This document shows positions 15,609 to 27,365 of a stretch of DNA of 64,000 nt, one piece after another (within the stretch, counting starts at the first letter, position 1; each line of letters opens with the position of its first letter). The position numbers and the translations under genes were made by a program. The notes beneath the pieces are model-generated. The model did no database searches and was not told the DNA's origin. It was given only the letters and a program-made list of their open reading frames with translations. This DNA comes from Olegusella massiliensis (GTDB lineage: Bacteria; Actinomycetota; Coriobacteriia; Coriobacteriales; Atopobiaceae), in assembly GCF_900078545.1 (NCBI RefSeq), contig NZ_FLLS01000002.1:682001-746000 (forward strand), given 5' to 3'.

Positions 15609-18600
15609 TTACTCTTCATCCTCGCGGCGTTCAACCTGAGAGAGAAGATCGTGCAAGGAACCAAGATCCTCGTTGATGACTTCCTCATCACTCTGGTCAC
15701 CAGTACTGCCGCCAATCAAATCCTCCTGGGAAAGAATACCTGGGGTGGCAGGTGCAGCGGTACCCAACATCACATCAGCATCAGGCGAGAAAACCATGTT
15801 AAACAGCTGAGAGAGATCCTCACTGTCAGCTTCGTCCTCATCAGGCTCGAGGATATAAAGAAGGTTGCGGGCCTCAAGACCCTCACGCAGCTCTTCAATA
15901 GCCTTGGCACCGATACCATCGATGTGCAGTAGGTCATCCTCATTTTTGCCAATCAAATCCCCAACGGTCTCAATACCCACCTCGGAGAATTTGTTGGTCC
16001 AACGCTGCGATACGCCCAGATCATCGTAGAGGTACAGCTTGGCGTCCTCACTAGAAAGCGTGCGGCCGTTCTTGGAGTAGACACCGCCGTAGCCAAAGTC
16101 ATCGCCAACCCAATCGAGCTGCTTGGGCAGCTTCTCCTCGATACCCTTAAGAGTGTCGGGAGCCCACTCCGGCAGAGTATTAGCCATAGGAGAGGTGGGG
16201 CCATCAATCTTTTGGCCATGATAGGTAAGCTCGACAGAGTTGTAAGCAGCAAGACCGGTACCTGCGGGGATGCGCTTGCCAATGATAACGTTGGACTTGA
16301 GATCCAGCAGGTGATCGGTTGCGCCTTCAATGGCAACCTCAGTCAAAATACCTGCGGTGCGCGAGAAGGAAGCAGCGGAAAGCCAGCTATCCACGGTACT
16401 TGCAACCTTGAGTGTACCCAAAATAACAGGCTCAGCCTCAGGCGCGGTACCACCAGCCAAGGTAATATTGCGCACGCTATCAGCAAACTCATAGCGATCA
16501 ACGTACTGGCCGAGCAAATACGTAGAGCTACCAGGATTGGTAACGCGGACGCGACGCAACATCTGGCGGGCGATAACCTCGATATGTTTGTCGTTCAAAT
16601 CTACACCCTGCGAAGTATAGACATCCTTGACCGACTTGACGAAGGTGTGCATCGTCGCCTCAATATCGGTAAGCCCACGAAGCTTGCGGAAGTTAACAAA
16701 GCCGCGCGTAATCTGATCACCAGCACGCACAACCACGCCATCTTCCATGCCAGGCATGAAGCGAGCAGAAGCAGGCACGCGCCACTCCTCCAGCACGCGA
16801 GTCTCGTCATCAAGATCCAGCAGCTGGATAAGGTATTCGGTCTGCTCGGGCGTAATACGCAGACGACCAGAGTATGGAGCCAAATCTGCCTCGCGGCCCA
16901 AAATCTTCTCGTTGACATTGCCAACCACGTCAAACATGCGGGCAACCGTAGGAAGACCCTGCGTAATATCGTCCGCACCAGCAACACCACCAGAGTGAAT
17001 GGTACGCATGGTCAGCTGAGTACCCGGCTCACCAATGGACTGAGCAGCAATGATGCCAACTGCCGTACCGATGTTGACAGGACGACGAGTAGACAGATCC
17101 CAGCCATAGCACTTCTGGCAGACACCATACTTAGACTTGCAGGTAAGCAGGGCACGAAGCTCAACTTTACGCAGGCCAGAGTCATACATGCGCTGGAGCT
17201 GAGCGACAGACTCGACATATTCGCCAGCAGCAACAATAACCTCACCCGTATCGGCTGCGACGATGTCATTGAGCGCACAGCGGCCAACAAGGTCGGCGTC
17301 GACTGCACTCTCGCCTGGCTTAACGAGGTCATAAGAAACGGCCTCATCAGTACCGCAGTCCTCCTCGCGGACAATGACATCTTGAGCAACGTCAATCAAA
17401 CGACGAGTCAGGTAACCGGAGTCGGAGGTGTGGGATGCGGTATCTACCAGACCCTTACGTGCGCCATAGGTAGAGATGAAGTACTCCAAGGGCTCCAAGC
17501 CCTCACGGAAGTTGGACTTAATAGGCAGGTCGATTGTCTCACCAGACATATCTGCCATCAGGCCGCGCATACCCGCAAGCTGACGCAGCTGCGTCTTGGA
17601 GCCTCGAGCACCCGAGTCCGCCATCATGTAGATGGGGTTGTCACCAGAGAAGCCCTCAAGCATCTCGGTACCCAACAGCTCAGTACAAGCAGTCCACGCA
17701 TTAACAACCTCATTGTGTCGCTCGAGCTCGGTCAAGAAACCGTCCTCATAACGCTCATTAATGGTGTTGACGCGCTCCTGTGTCTCGGCCAAAACATCAG
17801 GCTTATCCCCAGGAATAACGGCATCCCAAACGGAAATGGTCAGGCCTGCGCGCGTTGCGTAATGAAAACCAGTAGCCTTGATGGCATCCAAGATTGACTC
17901 AACCGCAGCGGTGCTATAGCGATCGCAGCAATCGTTAACCAAAGCAGAGATGTCGCCTTTTACCATCTTGTAGTTCATATAAGGATAATCAGGCGGCAGG
18001 CATTGACGATTGAAGACGACACGACCAACTGTTGTCTCAAAGCGCTCAGCATGTTCACTGACGTCATATTCCTCAAAGCTCTTCTTAGAGGTCATAACGC
18101 GGAAAATCTCTTTGTCGCCCTCTTCGATATTGGCATCCGCAGCATCAATACGCACCACGATGGGCTTGTGAAGATCCATCTCGGGATTGCCATCATAGGC
18201 AGCCAAAACGTCCTCGAAGTTAGCGTAGGCGTGCGGTTGCTCGCCCTCGGGAAGCTCGTCTGAGGTGGTGAGATAGTACACACCAAAAACCATATCCTGA
18301 GAAGGAACGGTCAGCACCTTACCCGATGCAGGAGAGCGCAGGTTGTTAGAGGACAACATCAAGACGCGAGCCTCAGCCTGTGCCTGAGTAGACAAAGGTA
18401 CATGAACAGACATCTGGTCGCCGTCAAAGTCAGCGTTAAAGGGCGCACAGACGAGCGGGTGCAAATGAATTGCTTTGCCCTCAACCAAGACTGGCTCAAA
18501 AGCCTGGATGGATAGGCGGTGGAGGGTTGGTGCGCGATTAAGCAGAACAAGGCGGTCTTTAATGACCTCGTCCAGTACGTCCCAAACAATGGACTCGCTG

Positions 18601-20030
18601 CGATCGATAGCACGCTTTGCACCCTTGATGTTTTCAACACGGTTGAGTTCAACCAAGCGACGCATTACAAAAGGCTTAAACAGCTCGAGCGCCATGGTAG
18701 AAGGCAAGCCGCACTGGTGTAGCTTGAGTTGAGGGTCAACAACAATGACCGAACGGCCAGAGTAGTCAACACGCTTACCCAGCAAGTTCTGACGGAAGCG
18801 GCCCTGCTTTCCCTTAAGCGCCTCAGCAAGAGATTTGAGGGGACGACCACCACGACCAGAGACGGGACGGCCGCGGCGACCATTATCAAAGAGCGCGTCA
18901 ACAGACTCCTGAAGCATGCGCTTCTCATTATTGACAATGATGGCAGGAGCATCGAGGTCCAGCAGGCGCTTAAGACGATTGTTGCGATTAATGACTCGAC
19001 GATACAAATCGTTGAGGTCGGACGCAGCAAAACGACCGCCGTCCAGCTGAACCATAGGACGCAAATCTGGCGGAATAACAGGGATAACGTCGAGAATCAT
19101 ATCTGCAGGATCGTTACCACCCTTGAGGAAGGCATCGACAATCTCCAGACGCTTGACAGCGCGATCCTTCTTTTGCTTTTGAGAATTCTCATCAGCAATG
19201 ATGGCACGAAGCTCCTCGACCTCAGTATCAAGGTCAACATTGCGCAAAAGCTCGCGAACAGCCTCAGCACCCATTCCACCCTTAAAATAGATGGAATAGT
19301 AATGCCTCATCTCAGTAAAGAGTGATTCATCGGAGATGAGCTCACGAGGCTCCAGCTGCATGAACTTGTCATATGCCTCACGACGAAGCTTCTTTTCGTC
19401 ATCATACTCAGCCTCAAGGTCGGCACATCCAGCCTTGACCTCCTCAGCAGAGAGAGGCTCAACCTCGCTAAACTCATCATCTGATGCTTCACCCTGAGCG
19501 ATGAGACGAGCGATCTCGTCATCGCGCTCAGCATCAAGCTCTTCAAGATCAGCGGCGAGCTCTTCTTTTAGATCCTCTGCATCAGCCTCACGAGCCTCAG
19601 TATCAACCTCGGTAATCACATAGCTGGCAAAGTAGAGAATGTTCTCCAAATCCTTACTCTTGACATCAAGAAGACGGGCCAAGGGGAAGGAAGCAGGGCT
19701 CTTGAAATACCAGATATGAGACACAGGAGCTGCAAGCTCGATGTGACCCATGCGCTCGCGACGGACCTTAGAGGTTGTAACCTCTACGCCGCAACGCTCA
19801 CAGGTAATACCCTTAAAACGAATACCCTTATACTTGCCGCATGCACACTCCCAGTCCTTGACAGGACCAAAAATCTTCTCGCAGAAAAGACCGTCTTTTT
19901 CGGGCTTGAGTGTACGGTAATTGATAGTCTCCGGTTTCTTTACCTCACCGTAAGACCAGCTACGCACCTGGTCTGCGGAGGCAAGGGAGATCTTGATCGC
20001 GTCGAAATCGGGTGTATCGAAATCTGCCAC
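15609..20030 (-). CDS. rpoC: RNA polymerase subunit beta-prime
   Basis: This is the largest catalytic subunit of RNA polymerase. The product of 1473 residues has the N-terminal zinc site (CACGKYKG...CERCG, about residues 62-80), the active-site NADFDGDQM that holds the catalytic Mg, and the second zinc site [13 protein letters not shown]. The region near residues 140-215 carries a long acidic, Asp/Glu-rich insertion. The C-terminus is also acidic and includes a helix-hairpin-helix-like block ([24 protein letters not shown]) around residue 1345 resembling the alpha-subunit C-terminal domain fold. It starts 5 nt after rpoB. Confidence 0.98.
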   Translation of the reverse strand: MADFDTPDFDAIKISLASADQVRSWSYGEVKKPETINYRTLKPEKDGLFCEKIFGPVKDWECACGKYKGIRFKGITCERCGVEVTTSKVRRERMGHIELAAPVSHIWYFKSPASFPLARLLDVKSKDLENILYFASYVITEVDTEAREADAEDLKEELAADLEELDAERDDEIARLIAQGEASDDEFSEVEPLSAEEVKAGCADLEAEYDDEKKLRREAYDKFMQLEPRELISDESLFTEMRHYYSIYFKGGMGAEAVRELLRNVDLDTEVEELRAIIADENSQKQKKDRAVKRLEIVDAFLKGGNDPADMILDVIPVIPPDLRPMVQLDGGRFAASDLNDLYRRVINRNNRLKRLLDLDAPAIIVNNEKRMLQESVDALFDNGRRGRPVSGRGGRPLKSLAEALKGKQGRFRQNLLGKRVDYSGRSVIVVDPQLKLHQCGLPSTMALELFKPFVMRRLVELNRVENIKGAKRAIDRSESIVWDVLDEVIKDRLVLLNRAPTLHRLSIQAFEPVLVEGKAIHLHPLVCAPFNADFDGDQMSVHVPLSTQAQAEARVLMLSSNNLRSPASGKVLTVPSQDMVFGVYYLTTSDELPEGEQPHAYANFEDVLAAYDGNPEMDLHKPIVVRIDAADANIEEGDKEIFRVMTSKKSFEEYDVSEHAERFETTVGRVVFNRQCLPPDYPYMNYKMVKGDISALVNDCCDRYSTAAVESILDAIKATGFHYATRAGLTISVWDAVIPGDKPDVLAETQERVNTINERYEDGFLTELERHNEVVNAWTACTELLGTEMLEGFSGDNPIYMMADSGARGSKTQLRQLAGMRGLMADMSGETIDLPIKSNFREGLEPLEYFISTYGARKGLVDTASHTSDSGYLTRRLIDVAQDVIVREEDCGTDEAVSYDLVKPGESAVDADLVGRCALNDIVAADTGEVIVAAGEYVESVAQLQRMYDSGLRKVELRALLTCKSKYGVCQKCYGWDLSTRRPVNIGTAVGIIAAQSIGEPGTQLTMRTIHSGGVAGADDITQGLPTVARMFDVVGNVNEKILGREADLAPYSGRLRITPEQTEYLIQLLDLDDETRVLEEWRVPASARFMPGMEDGVVVRAGDQITRGFVNFRKLRGLTDIEATMHTFVKSVKDVYTSQGVDLNDKHIEVIARQMLRRVRVTNPGSSTYLLGQYVDRYEFADSVRNITLAGGTAPEAEPVILGTLKVASTVDSWLSAASFSRTAGILTEVAIEGATDHLLDLKSNVIIGKRIPAGTGLAAYNSVELTYHGQKIDGPTSPMANTLPEWAPDTLKGIEEKLPKQLDWVGDDFGYGGVYSKNGRTLSSEDAKLYLYDDLGVSQRWTNKFSEVGIETVGDLIGKNEDDLLHIDGIGAKAIEELREGLEARNLLYILEPDEDEADSEDLSQLFNMVFSPDADVMLGTAAPATPGILSQEDLIGGSTGDQSDEEVINEDLGSLHDLLSQVERREDEE

Positions 20031-20035
20031 GTTCG

Positions 20036-23000
20036 CTACTCCTTATCGTCGATGCTGTTGGAGGCCAAAACAGGCTCCGCGGCGGGAACACCAATGAGAT
20101 CATCTGTGCTGTTTGCAGAAGCAAAGCTATCCACAACAGACTTGACCTGATCCTCGGCGGAAACCGGGGCACTTGGTGCCTGCTTTTTGTAGGTAATAGG
20201 CTCAATGTTGAGAGCCAAAGAGCGGATCTCCTTCACCAGAACCTTGAAAGACTCGGGAATGCCAGAGCTAGGGATGTTTTCGCCCTTGACGATGGATTCG
20301 TAAGTCTTGACACGACCATTGGTGTCGTCAGACTTGACGGTCAGAATCTCACGTAGGACATTTGCTGCACCGTAAGCGTACAGTGCCCAAACCTCCATCT
20401 CACCAAAGCGCTGACCACCAAACTGGGCTTTACCACCCAAAGGTTGCTGGGTAACCAAGCTGTACGGACCCGTGGAACGAGCGTGGATCTTGTCGTCTAC
20501 CATGTGGCCGAGCTTGAGGATATAAGAGGTGCCCACCGTAATGGGATTCTTGAACTTCTCACCCGTACGACCATCGTAGAGAGGCATTTTGCCCATATTA
20601 TTGAGCTGCGGGATAAAGGCCAAATCCTCAGCATCTGCAGCATCCATGTGCTCGCCGTAAACATGCTTGGCCTTATTCATGATGTTGATATTGGAACGAT
20701 GCTGAGCCTCGGAAACCTCAACGTCGGACGCGCCGTCAAAGACGGGCGTAGAGATGTAGAAGGGACCCTCAACAACCCTATCAGAATCAGCGTTGTCAAT
20801 ATCCCAACCATGAGCTGCAGCCCAACCAAGGTGGCACTCAAGCAACTGGCCAACATTCATACGAGAAGGAACGCCCAAAGGATCCAGCAAAACATCGACA
20901 GGCGTACCATCTGCCATGTAAGGCATATCTTCTACCGGCAAGACATTACAGACAACACCCTTGTTGCCGTGACGACCAGAAATCTTGTCGCCCTGTTGAA
21001 TCTTGCGACGCTGAGCAACGAAGACGCGAACAAGCTCGTTAACTCCAGGCGGGAGGTCATCGCCGGCCTCACGGCTAAAGCGGACCACATCAACAACACG
21101 ACCATATGCGCCATGGGGCATCTTGAGGGAGGTATCGCGAACATCGTGGGCTTTGGCGCCAAAGATAGCGCGAAGCAAGCGCTCCTCAGCGGTCAGTGCA
21201 GTCTCACCCTTGGGGGTAACCTTACCCACCAAAATATCACCAGGACGGACTTCAGCACCAATGCGAATGATGCCATCGTCATCGAGGTTGGCAAGCATGT
21301 CTTCAGAAAGGTTAGGAATCTCGCGGGTAATTTCCTCGGGACCGAGCTTGGTATCACGTGCATCAATTTCGTGACGAGAAATGTTAACCGAAGTCAGCAG
21401 GTCTTCACGAACAACACGCTCAGAAACAATGATGCCATCCTCGTAGTTATAGCCTTCCCAAGGCATGTAGGCAACGGTGAGGTTAGCGCCCAGCGCCAGC
21501 TCACCATGGTCGATAGAAGGACCGTCAGAGAGTGCTTCGCCTGCCTCAATCTGCTGACCCACCTGAACGACAGGACGATGATTGATGCAGGTAGACTGAT
21601 TGGAACGCTGGAACTTGGGAAGTTCGTAGGTCTCAGGGCTCTGAGCAGTATCAACCACTACATGGGAAGCATCAACCTCAACCACTGTACCGGCATGCTC
21701 GGCAACAACCAACTCACCAGAATCTTTAGCAGCACGGCGCTCAAGACCAGTGCCAACAAAAGGAGCAGTGGTGCGCAGCAAAGGCACAGCCTGACGCTGC
21801 ATGTTTGCGCCCATCAAAGTACGCTTTGCGTCATCGTGCTCCAAGAAGGGGATGAGATTTGCTGCGACTGAAAGCATCTGACGTGGCGAGACGTCCATAT
21901 AGTCGATTTCCTCAACGGGCACCTGCTCGGGTGCACCGAAGGAACCGTCAAAGTTGCGGGTACGAGCAACTACCGCATCAGGCTCGTAGAGCTCACCGTT
22001 GGAGTGCAGCGCAACAAAACGACCGGTCTTGGAATCTGTGGGGACATCAGCAGGAGCAATCTTGTGATTCTCTTCCTCGTCTGCCGTCATCCAGTCAATT
22101 TCGTCGGTAACCTTACCATCGACAACGCGACGATACGGAGCCTCGATAAAGCCGTATTCATTGACATGCGCATACAGAGCAAGGGAACCAATCAGGCCAA
22201 TGTTGGGACCCTCGGGCGTCTCGATGGGGCACATACGAGAATAGTGAGAGTTGTGAACGTCGCGAACAGCAGTCGGCACATTGGTACGACGGCTGGAGCC
22301 AGACTTATGGCCTGCAAGACCACCAGGTCCAAGCGCTGAGAGACGACGCTTGTGAGTTAGACCTGACAACGGGTTATTTTGGTCCATAAACTGAGACAGC
22401 TGAGAAGAACCGTAGAACTCCTTTATAGCTGCCACGATGGGACGAATATTAATCAACGACTGAGGTGTGATGTCATTGGGATCTTGGCTGGCCATACGCT
22501 CACGAATGACACGCTCCATACGGCTCATGCCAATACGGAATTGGTTTTGCACAAGTTCGCCAACAGTGCGCACACGGCGGTTGCCGAAGTGGTCAATATC
22601 ATCAAGTGTGTGATCTGCTTCACCCGCGTGCAGCGCGAGCAGGTACCTAAGGGCAGTAACGATGTCTTCAGCAGTAATGACACGAGAATCGCCATCAAGA
22701 CCAAGCTTCTTGTTGATCTTGTAACGACCAACGCGCGCAAGGTCATAGCGCTGGTTGTTGAAGAAGAGGCCATCAATCAGCGAGCGAGCAGACTCAACGG
22801 TAGGAGGCTCGCCAGGGCGCTGACGACGATAGATCTCAAGCAGAGCATCATTACGATTGGTAGAAACATCGCGCTCAAGAGTACTGCGGACAACATTAGA
22901 ATCGCCCAACAGGTTCAAAATCTCATCATCATCCTCCGCGATGCCCAATGCACGCAGGAAGACGGTTGCAGACTGGCGACGCTTGCGGTCGATAGAAACT

Positions 23001-23545
23001 ACCAAGTGACCGTGCTTGTCAATCTCAAACTCCAGCCATGCGCCGCGAGCAGGAATAAACTGCACGTGGTGTACGTCCACACCATTGTCAACCTCATGAG
23101 AGAAGTAGACGCCAGGCGAGCGGACAAGCTGGGAGACAACGACACGCTCGGTGCCATTAATGACAAACGTGCCACGCTCGGTCATCAGGGGGAAGTCGCC
23201 CATAAAGACGAGCTGCTCTTTAATCTCGCCAGACTCTTTGTTAAGGAAGCGCACATTGACAAAGAGAGGTGCCTGATAGGTAATATCCTTGGCGCGACAC
23301 TCGGCAATAGTTGCCGGAGCATCACCAAACTGGTGGTCACCAAAGGTGACCTCCATTGTGCCCGCGGAGTTCTCAATCGGAGAGAACTCAAAGAGCGACT
23401 CGGCGATACCATCGCCCATGAAACGCTCGAACGACTCCTTCTGAACTGCGATGAGGTTAGGCAGCTCCATAGACGCGGGAATCTTGCTGAAGCTAACCCT
23501 GCTACGCTCGGACTGCAGGTGCTGGGAAGACTTTGCGGTAGACAC
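20036..23545 (-). CDS. rpoB: RNA polymerase subunit beta
   Basis: This is the second large RNA polymerase subunit and the target of rifamycins. The product of 1169 residues contains the rifampicin-pocket region [30 protein letters not shown] with the sensitive-type Asp, His, Arg and Ser residues, and the C-terminal [24 protein letters not shown]. The start is GTG at 23545 behind AAGGAGG; the frame is open for 45 more codons upstream, through the Shine-Dalgarno and promoter, so these are not coding. rpoB and rpoC form one unit with their own promoter, separated from rplJL by a terminator. Confidence 0.97.
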   Translation of the reverse strand: MSTAKSSQHLQSERSRVSFSKIPASMELPNLIAVQKESFERFMGDGIAESLFEFSPIENSAGTMEVTFGDHQFGDAPATIAECRAKDITYQAPLFVNVRFLNKESGEIKEQLVFMGDFPLMTERGTFVINGTERVVVSQLVRSPGVYFSHEVDNGVDVHHVQFIPARGAWLEFEIDKHGHLVVSIDRKRRQSATVFLRALGIAEDDDEILNLLGDSNVVRSTLERDVSTNRNDALLEIYRRQRPGEPPTVESARSLIDGLFFNNQRYDLARVGRYKINKKLGLDGDSRVITAEDIVTALRYLLALHAGEADHTLDDIDHFGNRRVRTVGELVQNQFRIGMSRMERVIRERMASQDPNDITPQSLINIRPIVAAIKEFYGSSQLSQFMDQNNPLSGLTHKRRLSALGPGGLAGHKSGSSRRTNVPTAVRDVHNSHYSRMCPIETPEGPNIGLIGSLALYAHVNEYGFIEAPYRRVVDGKVTDEIDWMTADEEENHKIAPADVPTDSKTGRFVALHSNGELYEPDAVVARTRNFDGSFGAPEQVPVEEIDYMDVSPRQMLSVAANLIPFLEHDDAKRTLMGANMQRQAVPLLRTTAPFVGTGLERRAAKDSGELVVAEHAGTVVEVDASHVVVDTAQSPETYELPKFQRSNQSTCINHRPVVQVGQQIEAGEALSDGPSIDHGELALGANLTVAYMPWEGYNYEDGIIVSERVVREDLLTSVNISRHEIDARDTKLGPEEITREIPNLSEDMLANLDDDGIIRIGAEVRPGDILVGKVTPKGETALTAEERLLRAIFGAKAHDVRDTSLKMPHGAYGRVVDVVRFSREAGDDLPPGVNELVRVFVAQRRKIQQGDKISGRHGNKGVVCNVLPVEDMPYMADGTPVDVLLDPLGVPSRMNVGQLLECHLGWAAAHGWDIDNADSDRVVEGPFYISTPVFDGASDVEVSEAQHRSNINIMNKAKHVYGEHMDAADAEDLAFIPQLNNMGKMPLYDGRTGEKFKNPITVGTSYILKLGHMVDDKIHARSTGPYSLVTQQPLGGKAQFGGQRFGEMEVWALYAYGAANVLREILTVKSDDTNGRVKTYESIVKGENIPSSGIPESFKVLVKEIRSLALNIEPITYKKQAPSAPVSAEDQVKSVVDSFASANSTDDLIGVPAAEPVLASNSIDDKE

Positions 23546-23652
23546 CAGGCGTATCCTCCTTAAAAGAGTAAAAGATGGCACTTTTCGCAATCTAATAAAG
23601 TACCGAAGAGTTCCGCTTTCGTCAAGAATTTGCTTGACTTTATTGGATAAAA

Positions 23653-23680
23653 ATACTAGAAGAACGTTTTCGCAGGTCAA
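23653..23680 (-). promoter_or_regulatory. rpoBC promoter
   Basis: TTGACC (-35, 23675-23680), a 16 bp spacer and TAGTAT (-10, 23653-23658) point at rpoB, giving a leader of about 100 nt. The same TAGTAT -10 occurs in the tRNA-tuf promoter at 30012-30040. Two sets of direct repeats lie immediately upstream. Confidence 0.65.
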
Positions 23681-23693
23681 CTGTGGAGGCGAT

Positions 23694-23889
23694 GTGTCGA
23701 CAGTTTGCCTATCCTGCCGCGCTTATACGGTGTCGGCAGTTTACCTGCCCTGCCACGCTCATTTTGCCACGCTCATAAACAGATGGAGCATCTCTCGGTT
23801 TTCAAAATGTTTTTACCTGGGCTTTTGTTGGCCGCAAGGTCGAGGAACGAACCATCTATATGGTATGTGATCGAAGAATGAACCATCTA
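23694..23889. repeat. Two pairs of direct repeats upstream of rpoB
   Basis: A 32 bp sequence starting GTGTCG occurs at 23694-23725 and 23730-23761 (26 of 32 identical, period 36). A third partial copy, TTTTGCCACGCTCATAAAC, follows at 23762-23780. A 19 bp sequence ending GAACCATCTA occurs at 23840-23858 and 23871-23889 (17 of 19 identical, period 31). TTTTTACCTGGGC at 23811-23823 echoes the centre of the 24 bp motif arrays. All lie between the rplL terminator and the rpoB promoter. Confidence 0.7.
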
Positions 23890-23930
23890 GCGCTCGGGCA
23901 GCCTGCTCGCGACCCATAAATGACTCGTTA

Positions 23931-23966
23931 CACAAAAAGAGTCCGAGATAAATCTCGGACTCTTTA
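23931..23966 (-). terminator. Terminator between rplL and rpoB
   Basis: A 14 bp perfect stem (AAAGAGTCCGAGAT / ATCTCGGACTCTTT) with a 2 nt loop is followed by TTTTTGTG on the minus strand. It separates rplJL from rpoBC, which share one transcript with partial attenuation in many bacteria. Confidence 0.92.
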
Positions 23967-24035
23967 ATCTGTGAAGTCCTAGCGGCTTCAACCACTAGCT
24001 TTCACCCGAAAAAGCCATTTGCTAAAAGAACAAAT

Positions 24036-24416
24036 TTACTTCAGGGTGACGGTAGCACCAGACTCCTCGAGCTCCTTCTTGGCAGCCTCAGCGTCGTCCT
24101 TGTTGGCGCCCTCGAGCAGGACTGCAGGAGCGGACTCAACCTTCTCCTTTGCCTCCTTCAGGCCAAGGCCGGTGAGCTTGCGGACAACCTTGATGACAGC
24201 AATCTTGTTGCTGCCGAAAGCGGTAAGCTCAACGTCAAAGTTGGTCTTCTCCTCCTCAGCGGGAGCAGCAGCGCCAGCTGCAGGAGCAGCAGCAACAGCA
24301 ACGGGAGCAGCTGCAGAAACGCCAAAGACGTCCTCCAGCTCGTGAACCAGCTCGGAAAGCTCGAGAGCGGGCATCTCCTTTAGGGCCTCAATGATCTCTT
24401 CTTTGGTGACAGCCAT
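24036..24416 (-). CDS. rplL: 50S ribosomal protein L7/L12
   Basis: L7/L12 forms the multimeric stalk that recruits and stimulates translational GTPases. The product of 126 residues has an N-terminal dimerisation helix region, an Ala/Pro-rich hinge (residues about 34-55) and the conserved C-terminal domain with [24 protein letters not shown]. It follows rplJ by 82 nt, and a strong terminator lies downstream. Confidence 0.97.
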   Translation of the reverse strand: MAVTKEEIIEALKEMPALELSELVHELEDVFGVSAAAPVAVAAAPAAGAAAPAEEEKTNFDVELTAFGSNKIAVIKVVRKLTGLGLKEAKEKVESAPAVLLEGANKDDAEAAKKELEESGATVTLK

Positions 24417-24498
24417 GTCATTTCTCCTTTTATGTTGGGCACGCAGGTGCCCTAGTTAGCAACAAATGCGCTTTGTGCGCGACGTACAATCATACGAG

Positions 24499-25020
24499 CT
24501 ATGCAGCGTTCTTCTGATCGGCGATAGCCTGAAGGACAGTAGCAAGGCCTCTTGCGGGACCTGCGGCGACCTGGGCAATACCGGACAGCGGGCTGCCGAT
24601 AACGTAAACGAGCTTAGCGATAAGTTCATCACGACCGGGCAGTTCTGCGTAAGCCTTGGCACCCTCAGCATCAAGAGCCTGACCATCAGCAATAGCGCTG
24701 ATAAACTCGATCTTTCCGAGCTTCTGGGCCTGCTCCTTCAAAGCTTTTGCGGTGTCGACAGGATCCTTATCAAAGAAAACATACGCGCAGGTACCCTGCA
24801 GCGACTCGCTGATGTCGGGCTTACCTGCCTCTTCGAGAACAATCCTGACAATGTTGTTCTTGTAGACCTTCATGTGTGCGCCCGCCTCGGTGAGGCTACG
24901 ACGCAGCTGTTGGGTCTGCTTGACGGACAGTCCGCGATAATCAATGACAAACAGGCCTTGAGAAGCCTCAACATCAGCCTTGATCTTCTCGAACATGTCC
25001 TTATTGGACTGAGCTGGCAT
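24499..25020 (-). CDS. rplJ: 50S ribosomal protein L10
   Basis: L10 anchors the L7/L12 stalk to 23S rRNA and represses its own operon by binding the mRNA leader. The product of 173 residues has the N-terminal rRNA-binding domain with VIDYRGLSVKQTQQLR and VYKNNIVRIV. The C-terminal helix region carries the L12-binding sites. It follows an L10 leader with promoter and is co-transcribed with rplL. Confidence 0.96.
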   Translation of the reverse strand: MPAQSNKDMFEKIKADVEASQGLFVIDYRGLSVKQTQQLRRSLTEAGAHMKVYKNNIVRIVLEEAGKPDISESLQGTCAYVFFDKDPVDTAKALKEQAQKLGKIEFISAIADGQALDAEGAKAYAELPGRDELIAKLVYVIGSPLSGIAQVAAGPARGLATVLQAIADQKNAA

Positions 25021-25084
25021 GAGTTACACCTCCCTTGCACGCAATCGGGCACGCGCCGCCGGTGCTGGCGGGCCCTGCATACGC

Positions 25085-25117
25085 AAAGACCCCACCTGGC
25101 GTGCCAGGCGGGGTCTT
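25085..25117 (-). terminator. Attenuator-like hairpin between L10 leader and rplJ
   Basis: A 15 bp stem (AAGACCCCGCCTGGC with GCCAGGTGGGGTCTT, one G-U pair) with a 2 nt loop is followed by only a short TTTGCG. It lies between the leader and the rplJ ATG, so it may act as an attenuator or a processing site. Confidence 0.6.
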
Positions 25118-25129
25118 AGAAAGTGCATT

Positions 25130-25211
25130 CTAATGACCACCTCGGCAGGCGGGTCTCCCCTTTAAGCCTTACGGCACCGGCTGTCTCTGGCAGCGGACGT
25201 GCTTTTTACCG
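25130..25211 (-). ncRNA. Ribosomal protein L10 leader
   Basis: On the minus strand the leader contains GCCAGAGACAGCCGGTG, the stretch GGCTTAA and CCTGCCGAGGTGG in the order seen in L10 leaders. L10 (with L12) binds this RNA to repress rplJL when in excess. It begins right at the predicted start of transcription. Confidence 0.75.
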
Positions 25212-25217
25212 TTAGTC

Positions 25218-25246
25218 ATTCTTGCACGCAAGACACAACCCGTCAA
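25218..25246 (-). promoter_or_regulatory. rplJL promoter
   Basis: TTGACG (-35, 25241-25246), a 17 bp spacer and AAGAAT (-10, 25218-25223) would start transcription near 25211, exactly at the L10 leader. Upstream, 25247-25420, I see nothing else. Confidence 0.65.
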
Positions 25247-25422
25247 GTCGGAGGTTTTGCGTGCCGACGAAATGCTGCAAAGGGTCACAATTTCTGCGTG
25301 TTTCGAGTGCGCTGCATTAGAGACCACTGCGTTATGAGGCAAGTCATACTAGCAGTTTTACCTAAGGATGACAGATAAAATGACAGAGCCAACGCTGCGC
25401 ACAGCTGAGGCGCTCTGCTTGA

Positions 25423-25464
25423 CAAAAAAGAGCCCCGCAGCTCTTAGATGAACTGCGGGGTGCT
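25423..25464 (-). terminator. Terminator after rplA
   Basis: The stem CCCCGCAG / CTGCGGGG plus flanking pairs (AGCACCCCGCAG with CTGCGGGGCTCT) is followed by TTTTTTG on the minus strand. It closes the rpmG-secE-nusG-rplK-rplA unit. Confidence 0.9.
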
Positions 25465-25490
25465 AAAGCTTGCAAATGCGAAGCCGAGAC

Positions 25491-26198
25491 TTAGGCCTCG
25501 AGGAAGTCACGCGTAATGGAAGAGTCAATCTTGATGCCAGGGCCCATGGTGGAAGAAACCACAACGGACTTGACATAACGGCCCTTTGCAGAAGAGGGCT
25601 TCACGCGCAGCAGCTCGGTGAGGAGAGCGCCGTAGTTCTCTGCAAGTTTGGACGCCTCGAAGGAAACCTTGCCCATTGCAACATGGCAGATGCCATAGCG
25701 GTCAGCACGGTACTCAACACGACCAGCCTTAAGCTCGCTCACCATCTTTGCAACGTCCATGGTAACCGTACCCAGCTTGGGGTTGGGCATCAAGCCACGA
25801 GGACCAAGTATGCGGCCGAGACGGCCAACTTTGCCCATCATATTGGGAGTAGCGATGACTGCGTCAAAGTCGATATTGCCCTTTTGAATCTCGGCAACAA
25901 GATCATCAGCGCCCACGATGTCAGCGCCGGCCTCCTGAGCTTCGCGAGCCTTCTCGCCCTCAGCAAAAACAGCAACGCGGACAGACTTGCCGGTGCCGTT
26001 GGGAAGGCTGATAGAGCCGCGAACGTTCTGATCGGCCTTACGGGTATCAACGCCCAGACGAATTGCAATGTCAACACTCTCATCAAACTTTGCACCTGCA
26101 AGGTCTTTGACGAGATTCATTGCCTGCATGGGGGTGTACAGCTTGCTCGGATCAAACTTTGCTGCAGCCTCGTTGTATTTCTTACCGTGCTTTGCCAT
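25491..26198 (-). CDS. rplA: 50S ribosomal protein L1
   Basis: L1 forms the mobile stalk beside the E site and, in many bacteria, represses the L11 operon. The product of 235 residues begins [16 protein letters not shown] and contains the signature [21 protein letters not shown]. Its length is typical. It follows rplK by 91 nt, and an intrinsic terminator follows. Confidence 0.97.
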   Translation of the reverse strand: MAKHGKKYNEAAAKFDPSKLYTPMQAMNLVKDLAGAKFDESVDIAIRLGVDTRKADQNVRGSISLPNGTGKSVRVAVFAEGEKAREAQEAGADIVGADDLVAEIQKGNIDFDAVIATPNMMGKVGRLGRILGPRGLMPNPKLGTVTMDVAKMVSELKAGRVEYRADRYGICHVAMGKVSFEASKLAENYGALLTELLRVKPSSAKGRYVKSVVVSSTMGPGIKIDSSITRDFLEA

Positions 26199-26289
26199 TG
26201 TTCCTCCTTGTGGTCAACGGGCGGCATGCCCTCCCACATCAACACTCGCTCACGGCCAATCCGCTTGCGAGAAAAACTACTACGTAAAG

Positions 26290-26718
26290 CTACTCAGCAA
26301 TGGTGACGCCCATGGAGCGAGCGGTGCCCGCAACAATCTTTTTTGCAGCGTCAATATCATTGGCATTGAGGTCGGGCATCTTGATTTCAGCAATCTTGGT
26401 CAGCTGCTCATCGGTAAGCTGGCCAACCTTGTCGCGCTGGGGCACGGCAGAAGCGCTCTTGAGACCAAGTTCCTTTTTGATAAGGAAGGCTGCAGGAGGA
26501 GTCTTGAGAATAAACTCAAAAGTACGATCCTCAAAAACAGTAATCTCAACGGGCACTACGTCGCCCATCTTGTCCTTGGTCTGCGCATTGAATGCCTGGC
26601 AGAACTGCATGATGTTAACCTGAGCAGCGCCCAGAGCAGGACCAACGGGAGGTGCAGGATTTGCCTGACCAGCGGGAATCTGAAGCTTAATAAAGTGTGT
26701 AACCTTCTTTTTGGGCAT
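26290..26718 (-). CDS. rplK: 50S ribosomal protein L11
   Basis: L11 lies at the GTPase-associated centre and is needed for RelA activation and thiopeptide binding. The product of 142 residues has [34 protein letters not shown] at the N-terminus, including the Pro-rich linker. It sits between nusG and rplA, the standard order. Confidence 0.97.
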   Translation of the reverse strand: MPKKKVTHFIKLQIPAGQANPAPPVGPALGAAQVNIMQFCQAFNAQTKDKMGDVVPVEITVFEDRTFEFILKTPPAAFLIKKELGLKSASAVPQRDKVGQLTDEQLTKIAEIKMPDLNANDIDAAKKIVAGTARSMGVTIAE

Positions 26719-26814
26719 TGGATGCCTCCTGTGTAAGTCTCGAACTTGCTATCTGCAAACGGATACCGAGAAGCAATCCTCACCGATGTCGGAACCCGTG
26801 TTGAAGCCAAACTA

Positions 26815-27363
26815 CTAATTAATCGAAGCGACCTGATCCATGGTGAGCTCGACGGGTGTCTCGCGGCCAAAGATGGTAAGCATTACCTTAATCTTGCCAG
26901 ACTCGGGCATAATCTCAGAAACGGTACCGTCAAAATCAGCCAAAGGACCAGAGACGACGTGAATAGACTGTCCTACCTCAATATCAGTGGTCGTAATCTT
27001 GGCAGGAGTAGAAGAGTCACTGCGAGGATTGATGCGACGCATAATCTTGTTGTACTCGCTACGACGCAAGGGCGTAGGCTTGCCACCGATGCCAGCAAAA
27101 CCCGTTACGCCAGGGGTATTGCGGACGACAGCCCAGGTGTTGTCATCAATCTCCATGCGCACAAGGACATAGCCAGGAAAGACCTTCTCGTCCTTGGTGA
27201 TACGCTCGCCACCTTCCTTGAGCTTGGTAACCTCCTCCATAGGAATCTGAATATCAACAATCTGATCCCTCATGTTGTGGGTATCAATACGGTGTTCAAG
27301 GTCAGTTTTGACTTTGTTTTCATAGCCTGAATAGGTGTGAACGACATACCAACGCTTTGCCAT
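26815..27363 (-). CDS. nusG: Transcription termination/antitermination factor NusG
   Basis: NusG binds RNA polymerase and links it to Rho and to the ribosome through S10. The product of 182 residues has the NGN domain starting [17 protein letters not shown], the [11 protein letters not shown] strand, and a C-terminal KOW domain ([13 protein letters not shown]). The ATG at 27363 is chosen because the 37 upstream codons belong to the secE 3' end. It starts 2 nt after the secE stop. Confidence 0.97.
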   Translation of the reverse strand: MAKRWYVVHTYSGYENKVKTDLEHRIDTHNMRDQIVDIQIPMEEVTKLKEGGERITKDEKVFPGYVLVRMEIDDNTWAVVRNTPGVTGFAGIGGKPTPLRRSEYNKIMRRINPRSDSSTPAKITTTDIEVGQSIHVVSGPLADFDGTVSEIMPESGKIKVMLTIFGRETPVELTMDQVASIN

Positions 27364-27365
27364 GA

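Noticed and set aside
16212-17897. A 561-codon plus-strand frame opposite rpoC
   Set aside because: Long antisense frames are expected opposite highly biased genes; it has no recognisable domain and no start signal. The same holds for 805-2073, 20444-21871, 22379-23563 and 28409-29734.
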